Assembly: GCF_000577275.2 (NCBI RefSeq)
Contig: NZ_HG916855.1
Span: 1,116,001-1,180,000 of the forward strand
DNA length: 64,000 bases
From: Rhizobium favelukesii
Lineage (GTDB): Bacteria > Pseudomonadota > Alphaproteobacteria > Rhizobiales > Rhizobiaceae
Direction of reading: 5' to 3'
The position numbers and the translations under genes were made by a program. Within the stretch, counting starts at the first letter, position 1. Every line of letters starts with the position of its first letter. Of the stretch, positions 10,000 through 18,467 are shown piece by piece. Under the pieces are notes generated by a model. It did no database searches. It was not told the origin of the DNA and worked only from the letters and a program-made list of their open reading frames with translations.

Positions 10000-10331
10000 A
10001 CCAAGCGGTCGGCACCGCCATCAAGTTGATCCTCGACAATCATTCCGCACACATCTCGAAAGAAACCAGAGCCTGGCTCGATAAACAACCGGCAGGCCGC
10101 TTCGAATTTACCTTCACGCCCAAATACGGCTCCTGGCTCAACCTGATCGAGGGCTTTTTCTCCAAGTTCGCCCGCTCCGTCCCGCGTCACATCCGGGTGA
10201 CCTCAAAACATGAGCTCAAGGAACGCATTATGGCCGGTATCGAAGACGTCAATCGCCATCCCGTCATTCCTGGTCATACAAGCTCGCCGAGGCCGCTTGA
10301 TATGATTCGAACCACGAAAACGGGCGACTAG
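10000..10331 (+). pseudogene. IS630 family transposase remnant (C-terminal part, frameshifted)
   Basis: The frame encodes the DDE-superfamily C-terminal half of an IS630-type transposase: LILDNHSAHISKETR with the second catalytic Asp, then FTPKYGSWLNLIEGFFSKFARS with the catalytic Glu, then HIRVTSKHELKERI. The N-terminal half is absent. Near 10265 the frame shifts: the expected WSYKLAEA segment is present in the next frame. It is a dead fragment left by insertion and deletion. Confidence 0.8.
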
Positions 10332-10339
10332 ACCACTAT

Positions 10340-10595
10340 CAGCCGAGTGAATGGCCTTCGGATGGCCATTTCTGGTTGCTGCATTTGGGACGGTAGCGGC
10401 GGGTTGCGGTGCGGAGCCATTTCGGCCACGCAGCACCGCATCATGTCGCGGATTGATCGTCGGAGCGAACTCAGCAGCTGTCAGCCAGCCGAGCCGGAAT
10501 GCGGTCGATGATCGTTGTAACCGCTGCGCCAGTTTGGGCTGATCGAGTGTGGTCAGTGACGAGAACAGCGTTTCATTCAAGAACTCGTCTAGCAT
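10340..10595 (-). pseudogene. IS3 family (IS407-like) OrfB remnant
   Basis: On the minus strand the frame begins MLDEFLNETLFSSL and later carries LGWLTAAEFAPTINPR, the C-terminal landmarks of IS3-type integrase-like transposases. Between them the expected YNDHRPHSG is found only in a shifted frame, so there are two compensating frameshifts. Everything N-terminal of LDEFLNE is missing. It abuts the IS630 remnant, marking this 0.7-kb stretch as an insertion hot spot. Confidence 0.72.
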
Positions 10596-10808
10596 TTGTG
10601 CCGCCTTGGGCGGATTTGACCTAGCATCAACATGTATCGGCCCACATTCATATTACTATTTACTAATTAAGATTCTGGTATACCGTCGGGGAGCGATCGG
10701 CACCTATGCCACACGTCACTTCGCGACGGGCCCTTGGAGGGGGCGCGCATCCGGCCGGCCGTAAGTCGCGAATGGGCCCTCGCAACTGCGGCCCTCGGGA
10801 GGTGTATT
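10596..10808 (+). promoter_or_regulatory. Leader region of the sugar ABC operon
   Basis: A 213-bp gap between insertion-sequence scars and the transporter operon. An AT-rich patch at about 10640-10680 is the likely promoter area. The ribosome site GGGAGG lies just before ATG 10809. No clear operator palindrome is seen. Confidence 0.35.
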
Positions 10809-11774
10809 ATGAAACAGCTGAAACGCAAAAATGCAGCCTTGCTCTTCGCCGGATTGATGCTGAGTGTGGCACCGATAGCTACATCCCATGCTGCCGACAA
10901 GCCGACGCTCGCATTCGTCGTCAACGGGGCGTCCGACTTCTGGAAAGCCGCCGAGGCGGGGGTGAAAAAGGCGCAGGGCGAAATGCCGGACTACACCATG
11001 GAGCTGAAGTATCCTGAGCAGGCGGCTGTCGCCATTCAGCAGCGTCTCATGGAAGATCTCGTCAGCGCCGGCGTCAAGGGGATCATGGTTTCCGCCGTCG
11101 ATCCCAAGACCCAGACGGACGGCCTCAACAAGATCGGCTCGCAGACGGCTCTCTTCACCACCGACAGCGACGCGCCGAAGACCAACCGCGTCGCCTATAT
11201 CGGTTCTTCGAACGTCGACGCCGGCAAGCAGGCCGCCGAAATCGCCAAGAAGGCGATGCCGGATGGCGGCAAGTGCATGGGCTTCGTCGGTCTGCTGGGC
11301 GCCGATAACGCCCGCGAACGCATCGAAGGCATGAAGGAGGGGCTCAAGGGCACCAAGATCGAGCTTGTCGATGTTCGCGGTGACGACATCGACCAGACCC
11401 GTGCCAAGAAGAACGTCGAGGACGCGCTGGTAGCCAGCCCCGACCTGACCTGCATGGTCGGCTTCTACTCCTACAACACCCCGCGCATCTATGAGGCGCT
11501 GCGCGACGCAGGCAAACTCGGCCAGATCACCGTCGTCGGTTTTGATGATGACCCGATCACGCTCGGCGGCGTCAAGGAAGGCACGATCGCCGCAACCGTC
11601 GTACAGCAGCCGTTCGAATGGGCCTATCAGGGCATGAAACTGATGGCCGCCTACCTCAAGGGGGACAAGTCCGGCGTTCCCGCCAACGGCTTGATCATTA
11701 TCCCCACGGTGATCATCGGCAAGGATGACGTTGACAAGTATGCCGCCAACCTGAAGGCCATGACTGGAAAATAA
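10809..11774 (+). CDS. Sugar ABC transporter, periplasmic binding protein (RbsB class)
   Basis: A 321-residue periplasmic binding protein of the type-I (ribose/LacI-like) fold. It has a Sec signal peptide at residues 1-28 (KRKNAALLFAGLMLSVAPIA, cleavage after SHA), followed by PTLAFVVNGASDFWKAAEAG and the hinge-domain strand TVVGFDDDP near the C-terminus. Start 10809 is chosen because the signal peptide begins there with an SD-like GGGAGG upstream; the longer frame from 10734 has no sense before it. It captures a sugar or related small molecule for the ATPase and permease encoded next. The ligand (ribose, xylose, allose, polyol or other) cannot be told. Confidence 0.9.
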   Translation: MKQLKRKNAALLFAGLMLSVAPIATSHAADKPTLAFVVNGASDFWKAAEAGVKKAQGEMPDYTMELKYPEQAAVAIQQRLMEDLVSAGVKGIMVSAVDPKTQTDGLNKIGSQTALFTTDSDAPKTNRVAYIGSSNVDAGKQAAEIAKKAMPDGGKCMGFVGLLGADNARERIEGMKEGLKGTKIELVDVRGDDIDQTRAKKNVEDALVASPDLTCMVGFYSYNTPRIYEALRDAGKLGQITVVGFDDDPITLGGVKEGTIAATVVQQPFEWAYQGMKLMAAYLKGDKSGVPANGLIIIPTVIIGKDDVDKYAANLKAMTGK

Positions 11775-11778
11775 CCCG

Positions 11779-11814
11779 CCTTCGCGGCGGCGGCACTCGC
11801 CGCTGCCGCGAAGG
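11779..11814 (+). terminator. Strong intercistronic hairpin after binding-protein gene
   Basis: A GC-rich inverted repeat, arms beginning CCTTCGCGGC and ending GCCGCGAAGG, with no U-tract after it. Such hairpins between a binding-protein gene and its transporter genes often stabilise the upstream mRNA or partly terminate, giving excess binding protein. Confidence 0.6.
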
Positions 11815-11850
11815 GATCACGCCAACAGTATTAGCAGTCATGGACAGGCG

Positions 11851-13392
11851 ATGAATCATAGCTCCGACATTCCGTCATCGGACGCGCCCTCAACGCCGTT
11901 CCTTTCGCTTTCCGGAGTTGGCAAGACCTATCCCGGCGTCGTTGCACTCGAGGGCCTCTCAATGGACATCGTGCCTGGCGAGGTCATCGGCCTTGTCGGC
12001 GAGAACGGGGCTGGAAAATCGACGCTGATGAAGATTCTCGGCGGCGTGATCGCACCCGACCGAGGCAAGATCCTGCTCGACGGGGCAGAGCTTCGTTTCC
12101 TCACTGTGGAATCGAGCATCTCGTCCGGCATCGCCTTCGTGCATCAGGAACTCAACCTCTTTGAGAATCTCGACGTTGCCGCCAATATCTTCCTAGGGCG
12201 CGAACCGCTGAAGGCGGGACCTTTTAAGCTCGTCGATCGCGATCGACTAAGGGACATGGTGAAGCCGCTCTTGAAGCGCGTGGGCGCGCATTTTTCCGCC
12301 GACACACCCATGGCGTCGCTTTCGCTTGCTGAGCAGCAGATGGTGGAAATCGCCAAGGCGCTGTCTATCAACGCGAGGCTCGTAATCTTCGACGAACCCA
12401 CTTCCAGCCTTCCGCTGGCGGAAACCGAGCGGCTGCTCAGCATCATCAAATTGCTGAAGGCGGATGGCATCAGTGTTATTTTCATCTCGCATCGTCTCCA
12501 CGAGGTTGAGCGCGTGGCCGACCGGGTCGTGGTACTCCGCGACGGCGCGCTTGTGGGTACGCTCGCCAAGAAGGACATCGGCCACGACCAAATGGTCAAG
12601 CTGATGATCGGCCGGGTGCTTGCGGCCCGTACTGCAAAGCCACAGCGCTTGCCCGGCTCGGTTGCGCTGAAGGCAAGCGGCGTGCGCACCGCGGCCTATC
12701 CTGGCCGCCCCGTCGATCTTGAAATCAGGTATGGAGAAATCATGGGGCTTGCGGGCCTCGTCGGGTCGGGCCGCACCGAGCTCGCAAGGGTACTCTTCGG
12801 CATCGACCGGAGTTACGGCGGAGCCGTTCTGCAGGACCGACAGGAAATTGTGCTGCGTTCCGCGCGGGACGCCGTTGCTCGCGGCATTTTCCTGGTGCCG
12901 GAGGATCGCAAGCGCAACGGCATTCTTCTTGATTTCCCGATCGCCCAGAACATAACCCTTGCAGATCTCCCCATGCTCGCCAGCCGCTTCATGCTTTCCG
13001 CCGAGCGGGAGACGGCGGCGGCCGAAAAGCAGCGCGTTCGCCTCGGCATCAAGACGCCCTCCGTTTCGACTCGAACCGGCACTCTGTCTGGCGGCAACCA
13101 GCAGAAGGTGGTGCTTGCCAAATGGTTGTCGATGAGCCCGAAGGTGATGATCTTCGACGAGCCGACACGCGGCATCGATATCGGCGCGAAGAACGAGATC
13201 TACGGCCTTATGCGGGCGCTTGCCGATGCCGGTGTCGCGATCCTGATGATCTCCAGCGACATGGAAGAAGTGATCGGCGTTTCTGACCGCATTGCCGTCA
13301 TGCATGAGGGCCAGATCGCCGGCATTCTCGATGAGGACGAATTCAGTCAGGAAAGCGTCCTTTTGCTTGCTGTCGGCAAAGGCGTAAAATAG
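11851..13392 (+). CDS. Sugar ABC transporter, double ATPase (RbsA class)
   Basis: A 513-residue cytoplasmic ATPase with two fused ABC domains. Domain 1: Walker A GENGAGKST at 50-58, signature LSLAEQQMVEIAKAL, Walker B LVIFDEPTSSL. Domain 2: a degenerate P-loop (GLVGSGRTEL), signature LSGGNQQKVVLAKWL, Walker B VMIFDEPTRGID. A degenerate second P-loop is normal for the RbsA/XylG/MglA family. It powers uptake with the binding protein upstream and the permease downstream; all three are on one strand with gaps of 76 and 42 bp, a single operon. Confidence 0.95.
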   Translation: MNHSSDIPSSDAPSTPFLSLSGVGKTYPGVVALEGLSMDIVPGEVIGLVGENGAGKSTLMKILGGVIAPDRGKILLDGAELRFLTVESSISSGIAFVHQELNLFENLDVAANIFLGREPLKAGPFKLVDRDRLRDMVKPLLKRVGAHFSADTPMASLSLAEQQMVEIAKALSINARLVIFDEPTSSLPLAETERLLSIIKLLKADGISVIFISHRLHEVERVADRVVVLRDGALVGTLAKKDIGHDQMVKLMIGRVLAARTAKPQRLPGSVALKASGVRTAAYPGRPVDLEIRYGEIMGLAGLVGSGRTELARVLFGIDRSYGGAVLQDRQEIVLRSARDAVARGIFLVPEDRKRNGILLDFPIAQNITLADLPMLASRFMLSAERETAAAEKQRVRLGIKTPSVSTRTGTLSGGNQQKVVLAKWLSMSPKVMIFDEPTRGIDIGAKNEIYGLMRALADAGVAILMISSDMEEVIGVSDRIAVMHEGQIAGILDEDEFSQESVLLLAVGKGVK

Positions 13393-13434
13393 CCGCTGCG
13401 GCGATATAATTAGGTATCGGGGAATGGATCTCGA

Positions 13435-14460
13435 ATGATCAAAAAAGATCTTGGACTGCTGCTTTTGATCGTCGTCGTCGGCATCGTCGTCGCCATCATC
13501 AATCCGCGCTTCCTGCTGCCAATCAACCTGGCGAATACCGCCAACCTGATCGGCCTGTTCGGCATCCTGTCGATCGGCCAGGCCTACGTCATCATTACAG
13601 GCGGTATCGAACTTTCCGTGGGCTCGCTCGTAGCGCTTCTTGGCGTACTGTTTGTCGATTTCGTCGCGGTCCAGGATATGTCATGGCTGCTGGCGCTACC
13701 ACTCATTCTAGTGCTCGGCGCGGCCATAGGTGCCATTCACGGCTGGCTGATCACCCGGCTGAACCTGCAACCCTTCGTCGTCACTCTCTGCGGCCTCCTT
13801 ATCTATCGCGGGGCGGCGCGCTTCTATACGGCCGACGGAACGGCGGGTTTTGCGTTCGGCCAAAATTTCCCAGACCTTGAATTTCTGACCGCCGGACGGT
13901 TCTACGGCGTTCCCAACACCTTCATTGCGCTCGTCGTCATTTCCGTGGTCATGTGGGTGGTGCTGCATCGCTCTGTCTTTGGGCGTTATCTTTACGCGAT
14001 CGGCAAGAACGAGGAGGCCGCCCGCTATTCCGGTATCCGCACCGGCCGGATGGTGATGTCGGCCTATGTCATCTGCGGACTGCTTACGGCGCTTTCGGCG
14101 ATCTATTTCGCCATGTACACACGCTCGATCTCGCCGGCCAGCCATGGCCAGTTCTATGAACTCTATGCGATTGCCGCTGCCGTACTCGGCGGCTTTTCGC
14201 TCCGCGGTGGCGAGGGATCGATCGTTGGCGTCGTGCTCGGAACGGTCCTGCTCCAGGAGTTGCAGAACCTCGTGAATCTGCTCGGCATCCCCTCATCGCT
14301 GAATTTCGCCGTGATGGGTGGCGTGATCCTTATTGGCGTCCTGATCGACCAACAATGGAACGCGATCCGTGCACAGCGCCGCCTCGTCTCTGCCGCCCGG
14401 CAGACCGAAGCGCGCGTTCCGGACGAAGGCACATTGCCGGTGGTTGCCAATCAGGACTAG
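13435..14460 (+). CDS. Sugar ABC transporter permease (RbsC class)
   Basis: A 341-residue inner-membrane protein with eight to ten hydrophobic helices, and the family landmarks NTANLIGLFGILSIGQAYVIITGGIELSVGS and the coupling-helix region IGKNEEAARYSGIRTG that docks on the ATPase. It is the membrane channel of the preceding binding protein and ATPase. No kinase, isomerase or regulator gene accompanies the operon, so the pathway fed by the sugar lies elsewhere. Confidence 0.93.
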   Translation: MIKKDLGLLLLIVVVGIVVAIINPRFLLPINLANTANLIGLFGILSIGQAYVIITGGIELSVGSLVALLGVLFVDFVAVQDMSWLLALPLILVLGAAIGAIHGWLITRLNLQPFVVTLCGLLIYRGAARFYTADGTAGFAFGQNFPDLEFLTAGRFYGVPNTFIALVVISVVMWVVLHRSVFGRYLYAIGKNEEAARYSGIRTGRMVMSAYVICGLLTALSAIYFAMYTRSISPASHGQFYELYAIAAAVLGGFSLRGGEGSIVGVVLGTVLLQELQNLVNLLGIPSSLNFAVMGGVILIGVLIDQQWNAIRAQRRLVSAARQTEARVPDEGTLPVVANQD

Positions 14461-14699
14461 GCCGGTGGATGAGACCAGCGTATAAGGCTGCCGCTCTGCT
14501 TGCCGATCTCATGCCAATTCCAACTCATTCTGATCTTCTTGCACCGAGTATTGACCCGGAGTGACTGGCGTCACCCATTTTATTGAACCCAAACCAGGTT
14601 TTTGCGTCGACATGTGTATTCGACGGGCGGTGGGCTTCCCGTTCCGTCGTGCGCCCCCCGCAACTACTCTCCTCTACGATCTGGTGCTCCCCCGTTTTC

Positions 14700-15034
14700 T
14701 CCAGCCGCGATCATTAGTCGCTCAGTCAGGAAAGATGCCGAGGTTACTGACGACAATGTCGGGCTCGGGGTTCGGCTCGGATCATGGCGTCACATCCCTC
14801 GGCGCCAGGGAGGTCGAGCGCATGACCACGGACACGGCTGCTGAGGTGCGTCACCGCCGCATCGACCTTTTGCTGGGTGCGGCCGTTGATAATCATTTCT
14901 GCACCGGCCTGGTGGAGCCCGCGGGCAATGGCAAATCCGATTCCTTCGGTCGATCCTGTAACGAGGGCGACTTTACCGGAAAGGTCGATGTTCAACTTGC
15001 TTTTCCTGGAAGGTTGCTTGGACAGCGCTTTCAT
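14700..15034 (-). pseudogene. Short-chain dehydrogenase, truncated and frameshifted
   Basis: The N-terminal Rossmann half of an SDR is intact (LSGKVALVTGSTEGIGFAIA, with the TGxxxGIG nucleotide motif, then the NGR strand end). In AEGCDAMIRAEP the frame then shifts: the expected PDIVVSNLGIF continues in another frame and stops after FPD near 14720. The catalytic Ser-Tyr-Lys part is missing. The start is likely ATG 15034. It is a relic, not a functional enzyme. Confidence 0.78.
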
Positions 15035-15202
15035 CGCGCCGCCACTGGCTTGTTGGATGGAGCCGGTGCCTTCGGCTCGGTGATGCAGATGCACCGTTGG
15101 ACGGGCGATCAGATGGTAGTCGGACGAGAAGCGCTTCGGCTTCCTCGCCTCAGGCGAAGATTCACGCCGGGAAGGCTCAACGGCGATTGAACCAGAGCGG
15201 CT

Positions 15203-16096
15203 TCACGCCGCCGCGTCGAGACTATTGAAGGCGGCCCGGTGCGACGTGACGAAGTCCTGAACGGTCATCGGCGGCACGCCCGTTACTTCGGCGATGATCT
15301 TGTCGGCGCCTGAGAAGATTCCATTCTGATAGTCGACGGCAATCGCGCAAAAATGCTGGATCAGAAACTCGGGCAAGCCGAACTTTTCGAGTCGCTCGCG
15401 ATAGGCGGGGATGGTCAGCGGCTGATAGCCGATCTTGCGGCCGAGCACCTCGCTGATGGCCGCAGCGATGCCCGGCTGGTCGAGTTCGGTCGGCCCATGG
15501 AGCCTGTAGGTCTTGCCGATATGGTCGGCCGGCTCGGCCAGCAGCGCGGCGATCAGGCGGGCCTGGTCCTCGGCCGCGATCGGGGCATGGCGACCAGCGC
15601 CATAGGGCAGGTCGATGATACTCTGCTCGACGATCGTCTTGCGTGCAAACGGGTAGAGCAGCCATTGCGAGAAGAAGGTCGGTCGCAGGTGGATGGTGGG
15701 AACACCCGACCAGTCGAAGATCTGCTCGGCGATCCAGTGATCGCGCGCTGCATGGCTCTTGGAGTCTTCGCGCGCCGAGATCTGCGACATGTTGATAACG
15801 GCCTTCAGCCCGGCACGCTTGGCCGCATCGGCGAAATATGCCGTCGTCTGGATGATGCCTGGACGGACGGGATAGCAGAAATAGGCGGCGGTGGTGCCGG
15901 CTGCGGCGCGGATCGCGTCATCATGCTCGAAAAGGTCGCCAACCACGACCTCGGCCCCTTCGCCGCGAAGCGCGTCGGCGCGCTCGTCCTCCTTATGAAC
16001 CATCGCGCGGACGGCATGGCCTTTTTCGAGCAGGCGTTGGACTGTGTAGCGGCCGGTCTCACCGGTCGCGCCGGTAACGAGGAACTTGTCGGTCAT
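15203..16096 (-). CDS. NmrA-type NAD(P)-binding oxidoreductase
   Basis: A 297-residue atypical SDR of the NmrA/QOR2 type. The N-terminal TGATGETGRYTVQRLL binds NAD(P), and there is no complete YxxxK catalytic pair. Relatives reduce quinones or azo compounds, or act as redox sensors. ATG 16096 is chosen because AAGGAG lies 6 bases before it; the upstream frame to 16144 is made from the operator palindrome. A MarR repressor gene lies immediately upstream on the same strand and a copy of its putative operator sits at 16130-16143, so the gene is probably induced by the MarR ligand. Confidence 0.85.
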   Translation of the reverse strand: MTDKFLVTGATGETGRYTVQRLLEKGHAVRAMVHKEDERADALRGEGAEVVVGDLFEHDDAIRAAAGTTAAYFCYPVRPGIIQTTAYFADAAKRAGLKAVINMSQISAREDSKSHAARDHWIAEQIFDWSGVPTIHLRPTFFSQWLLYPFARKTIVEQSIIDLPYGAGRHAPIAAEDQARLIAALLAEPADHIGKTYRLHGPTELDQPGIAAAISEVLGRKIGYQPLTIPAYRERLEKFGLPEFLIQHFCAIAVDYQNGIFSGADKIIAEVTGVPPMTVQDFVTSHRAAFNSLDAAA

Positions 16097-16129
16097 TTTC
16101 ATCTCCTTGTTTATGGCTGCATCATAAGA

Positions 16130-16143
16130 TGTGTAATTACACA
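16130..16143. promoter_or_regulatory. MarR operator candidate 1
   Basis: A perfect 14-bp palindrome TGTGTAATTACACA lies 34 bp before the NmrA-type reductase start. It matches two further copies at 16605-16618 and 16697-16708, flanking the marR gene, so it is probably the MarR binding site. Confidence 0.75.
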
Positions 16144-16164
16144 CTTTTGGGTAAAAAAAGGGAG

Positions 16165-16590
16165 CTACCCCCCGAGGTTCAGCTCCAGGATTTCATCGCG
16201 CATGCGCACGGCGCGGTCTTGTCCGACCTCCCGCTCAAATGCGGCCTGGGCGTTTTCCCAAAGGGGAACGGCCTCCGCCACCTTTGCGACGCCGGAGGGG
16301 GAAAGCGTGACATCGAAGGAGCGGCCGCTATCGGCTCTACCGGCCACAACCCATCCGGCCGCCTGCAGCGGCTTCAGCGCGCGGACAAGCGTCGTGCGCT
16401 CCATACTCAGCATCTGGGCCAGACTGGTAATCTTCAGAGACACGTAGTCTTCCAGCAGCGACAGAATCGAGAACTGCGAAACCGACAGACCGGCAGGTGC
16501 CAGATGATTGTCATAAAGACGGCTCAGATGCCGCGCGTTCTGGCGGGCAGCGAGGGCGTAACAGAGATGGGGACCAGTGGGTGTCGGCAT
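16165..16590 (-). CDS. MarR family transcriptional regulator
   Basis: A 141-residue winged-helix repressor. Seen: N-terminal dimer helix, then SVSQFSILSLLEDYVSLKITSLAQMLSMERTTLVRALKPLQAAGWV (helix-turn-helix), and the wing RSFDVTLSPSG. The reductase gene follows on the same strand; a SnoaL-like gene diverges upstream. Three copies of a TGTG(C/T)AATT(A/G)CACA palindrome lie in the local promoters, one 15 bp before its own start, so it is predicted to repress itself and both neighbours until a small molecule (often a phenolic) binds. Confidence 0.9.
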   Translation of the reverse strand: MPTPTGPHLCYALAARQNARHLSRLYDNHLAPAGLSVSQFSILSLLEDYVSLKITSLAQMLSMERTTLVRALKPLQAAGWVVAGRADSGRSFDVTLSPSGVAKVAEAVPLWENAQAAFEREVGQDRAVRMRDEILELNLGG

Positions 16591-16604
16591 GGGGTATATC
16601 TAAA

Positions 16605-16618
16605 TGTGCAATTGCACA
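16605..16618. promoter_or_regulatory. MarR operator candidate 2 (autoregulatory)
   Basis: A perfect 14-bp palindrome TGTGCAATTGCACA centred 21 bp upstream of the marR start. Same consensus as the sites at 16130 and 16697. Confidence 0.75.
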
Positions 16619-16696
16619 GTGTCAAGTCCGAACCTCGGCGATCGACCGACACGTGCCAGACTCGGCACAATCCGGTTCCAAGGTTCATTGCTTGGA

Positions 16697-16708
16697 GTGC
16701 AATTACAC
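16697..16708. promoter_or_regulatory. MarR operator candidate 3
   Basis: GTGCAATTACAC, a near-perfect palindrome (one mismatched pair) 82 bp before the SnoaL-like gene. Same core as the two other sites. Confidence 0.65.
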
Positions 16709-16789
16709 ACTATGTTCCGCAATGTCGGAGTTGAGTTTGGATCGCGCTCACGCGGCCACCCCAGGAATCACGCCATCCGGAGAAACGAC

Positions 16790-17194
16790 ATGTCGAGCAG
16801 CAACGGAGAAAAGCACCCATTCCTGGATGATCTTGCCGATGACGCCGAACTAAGAGGGACGGTTATGCGCCGTCCGGTTTCGGGTCGGGACAACGTCAAG
16901 CGCCTGGTCGAAGTCGTCGGCACGCTCTATGCCTCGCAGACGCCCACTTTCTATGGTGCGATCGGTCAGCGCCATTTCGTGCAATATCAGGCAACACTTC
17001 GCACCGGCCTCGATCTGGAAGCGGTGGGCGTCATCGAGCGCGACGAGGCCGGGCTGGTGCGGCGCGTGACGATGACGTTTGCGCCTTTGGACGCCGCGGT
17101 GTCACTGTCGGCAGGACTGGGGGGCATCGTCGGGCAGGAGTTTGGTGACGATCTCTTTTACGACGCGTCGGTCAACGAGATCGCGACATCCTGA
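16790..17194 (+). CDS. SnoaL/NTF2-like small protein
   Basis: A 134-residue protein from ATG 16790 (GGAG 7 bases upstream) with the pattern of the NTF2-like cone fold: an N-terminal helix after PFLDDLAD, then RHFVQYQATLRTGLDLEAVGVIERDEAGLVRRVTMTF as the beta sheet. Such proteins act as isomerases, cyclases or ligand binders. The divergent MarR gene and the operator at 16697 put it in the same regulon as the NmrA-type reductase. The frame upstream of 16790 is an artefact of the operator region. Confidence 0.72.
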   Translation: MSSSNGEKHPFLDDLADDAELRGTVMRRPVSGRDNVKRLVEVVGTLYASQTPTFYGAIGQRHFVQYQATLRTGLDLEAVGVIERDEAGLVRRVTMTFAPLDAAVSLSAGLGGIVGQEFGDDLFYDASVNEIATS

Positions 17195-17405
17195 TTTGCC
17201 AGGATCGGATTCGTTCACAGTAAGACTCCCGTCGCCCCGGGGAATGCCCCCGCGACGGCGACCGGATGTCTCGTGTCAGGTCTTATTCTACCCGATCGGC
17301 TCTGAACCGATCGTCGCGCCGTCTCGTTGGAGAACGGTGCGAGGGCGCTCAAAGTCGCCGGGAGCCAGGCTACGTCCGGCCCCCGGCCTTTTGGACGATG
17401 GAGCG

Positions 17406-18374
17406 TCAACCGCGAAGGAACGCCAGCAGGTCGGCGTTCAAGCGGTCCTTGTCCACATGCAGCAATCCATGCGAGCCGCCTTCGTAAACGATGAGCTTGG
17501 CGTGAGGAACGAGCCCGGCGGTCAACTTCGCGGAGATCTCCAGCGGTACGATCTGATCGTCACTGCCGTGGACCACCAGCGCCGGCACGGTGATCTTCTT
17601 CAGGTCATCGCGGAAATCCGTTTCCGAGAAGGCGCCAAGCGCATGGTAGGCGGCAAGAAAGCCGGTGGCCTGCCCCTGCCGCCAGTAGCTCTCCCGCAGG
17701 CCTTCCGAGACGTGTGCCCCCGGACGATTGAAGCTGTAGTACGGCATTGTGACGTCGAGATTCCACTGCGACCGGTTTGCCTGCACGGCTGCGCGGAACG
17801 TATCGAACTGCTCCTTCGGCGCACCGTTCGGGTTCGCGGTCTTGAGCAGGAAGGGCGTTACCGAGGAGACGAAGGCGACCTTGGCGACGCGCCTCTGGCC
17901 GTGACGCGCGACATAGCGTGCGACCTCGCCACCGCCCATCGAGTGGCCGACGAAGGTCGCCTCGCGCAGATCGAGCGCCTCGACCAACTGGTTAAGGTCG
18001 TCGGCGAAGGTGTCGTAGTCGTAGCCGCTGGATGGCTGGCTCGAGCGCCCAAAGCCCCGACGATCGTGGGCGATAACGCGATAGCCGTTCTGCAGCAGGA
18101 AGAACATCTGGTCCTCCCACGCGTCGGATGAAAGCGGATAGCCATGGCTGAACACCACGGCCGGCCCGGTGCCCCAGTCCTTGTAGTAAAGGCTGGTGCC
18201 GTCTTTCGTGACGAGATGATCGCCCGTCGGCTTGCCGGCACGGGCTGACGCGGGTGATTTTGCTGCCACCGGGGTTGCGGCGGCACCGGCCGCCGCCAGT
18301 CCGATGCCGGCGATGGCGGCCCCTTTCAACAGGTTGCGCCGGAAAGCGTTGTCGGGTGTCGTAATCGTAGACAT
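17406..18374 (-). CDS. Exported alpha/beta hydrolase (chloroperoxidase/arylesterase-like)
   Basis: A 322-residue alpha/beta hydrolase. The N-terminus (FRRNLLKGAAIAGIGLAAAG) reads as a Tat signal peptide, cleaved near VAAKS. Seen in the mature part: the oxyanion strand FSHGYPLSSDAWEDQM, nucleophile elbow GHSMGGGEV, acid in VVHGSDDQIVP, His in GGSHGLLH. This is the cofactor-free haloperoxidase/perhydrolase subfamily; natural substrates are usually esters or lactones. Start 18374 has GGAG 7 bases upstream. Two related hydrolases occur at 25192 and 55720. Confidence 0.88.
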   Translation of the reverse strand: MSTITTPDNAFRRNLLKGAAIAGIGLAAAGAAATPVAAKSPASARAGKPTGDHLVTKDGTSLYYKDWGTGPAVVFSHGYPLSSDAWEDQMFFLLQNGYRVIAHDRRGFGRSSQPSSGYDYDTFADDLNQLVEALDLREATFVGHSMGGGEVARYVARHGQRRVAKVAFVSSVTPFLLKTANPNGAPKEQFDTFRAAVQANRSQWNLDVTMPYYSFNRPGAHVSEGLRESYWRQGQATGFLAAYHALGAFSETDFRDDLKKITVPALVVHGSDDQIVPLEISAKLTAGLVPHAKLIVYEGGSHGLLHVDKDRLNADLLAFLRG

Positions 18375-18467
18375 GAGTAAACTCCATGAAGAATATGCTG
18401 CCTGGACAGCGTAAGTGGCGAATGTTGATTGACGCGTCCGGCGGTGTTCGAACCGCTTTCGCGTGGA

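Noticed and set aside
15353..16447. 364-codon plus-strand ORF across the reductase and marR
   Set aside because: Shadow of two well-supported minus-strand genes; no domain visible.
16604..16789. N-terminal extension of the SnoaL-like ORF (starting MCNCT) and of the reductase ORF (MCNYT)
   Set aside because: Both apparent starts are created by the TGTGnAATT operator palindromes; homology and ribosome sites place the starts at 16790 and 16096.
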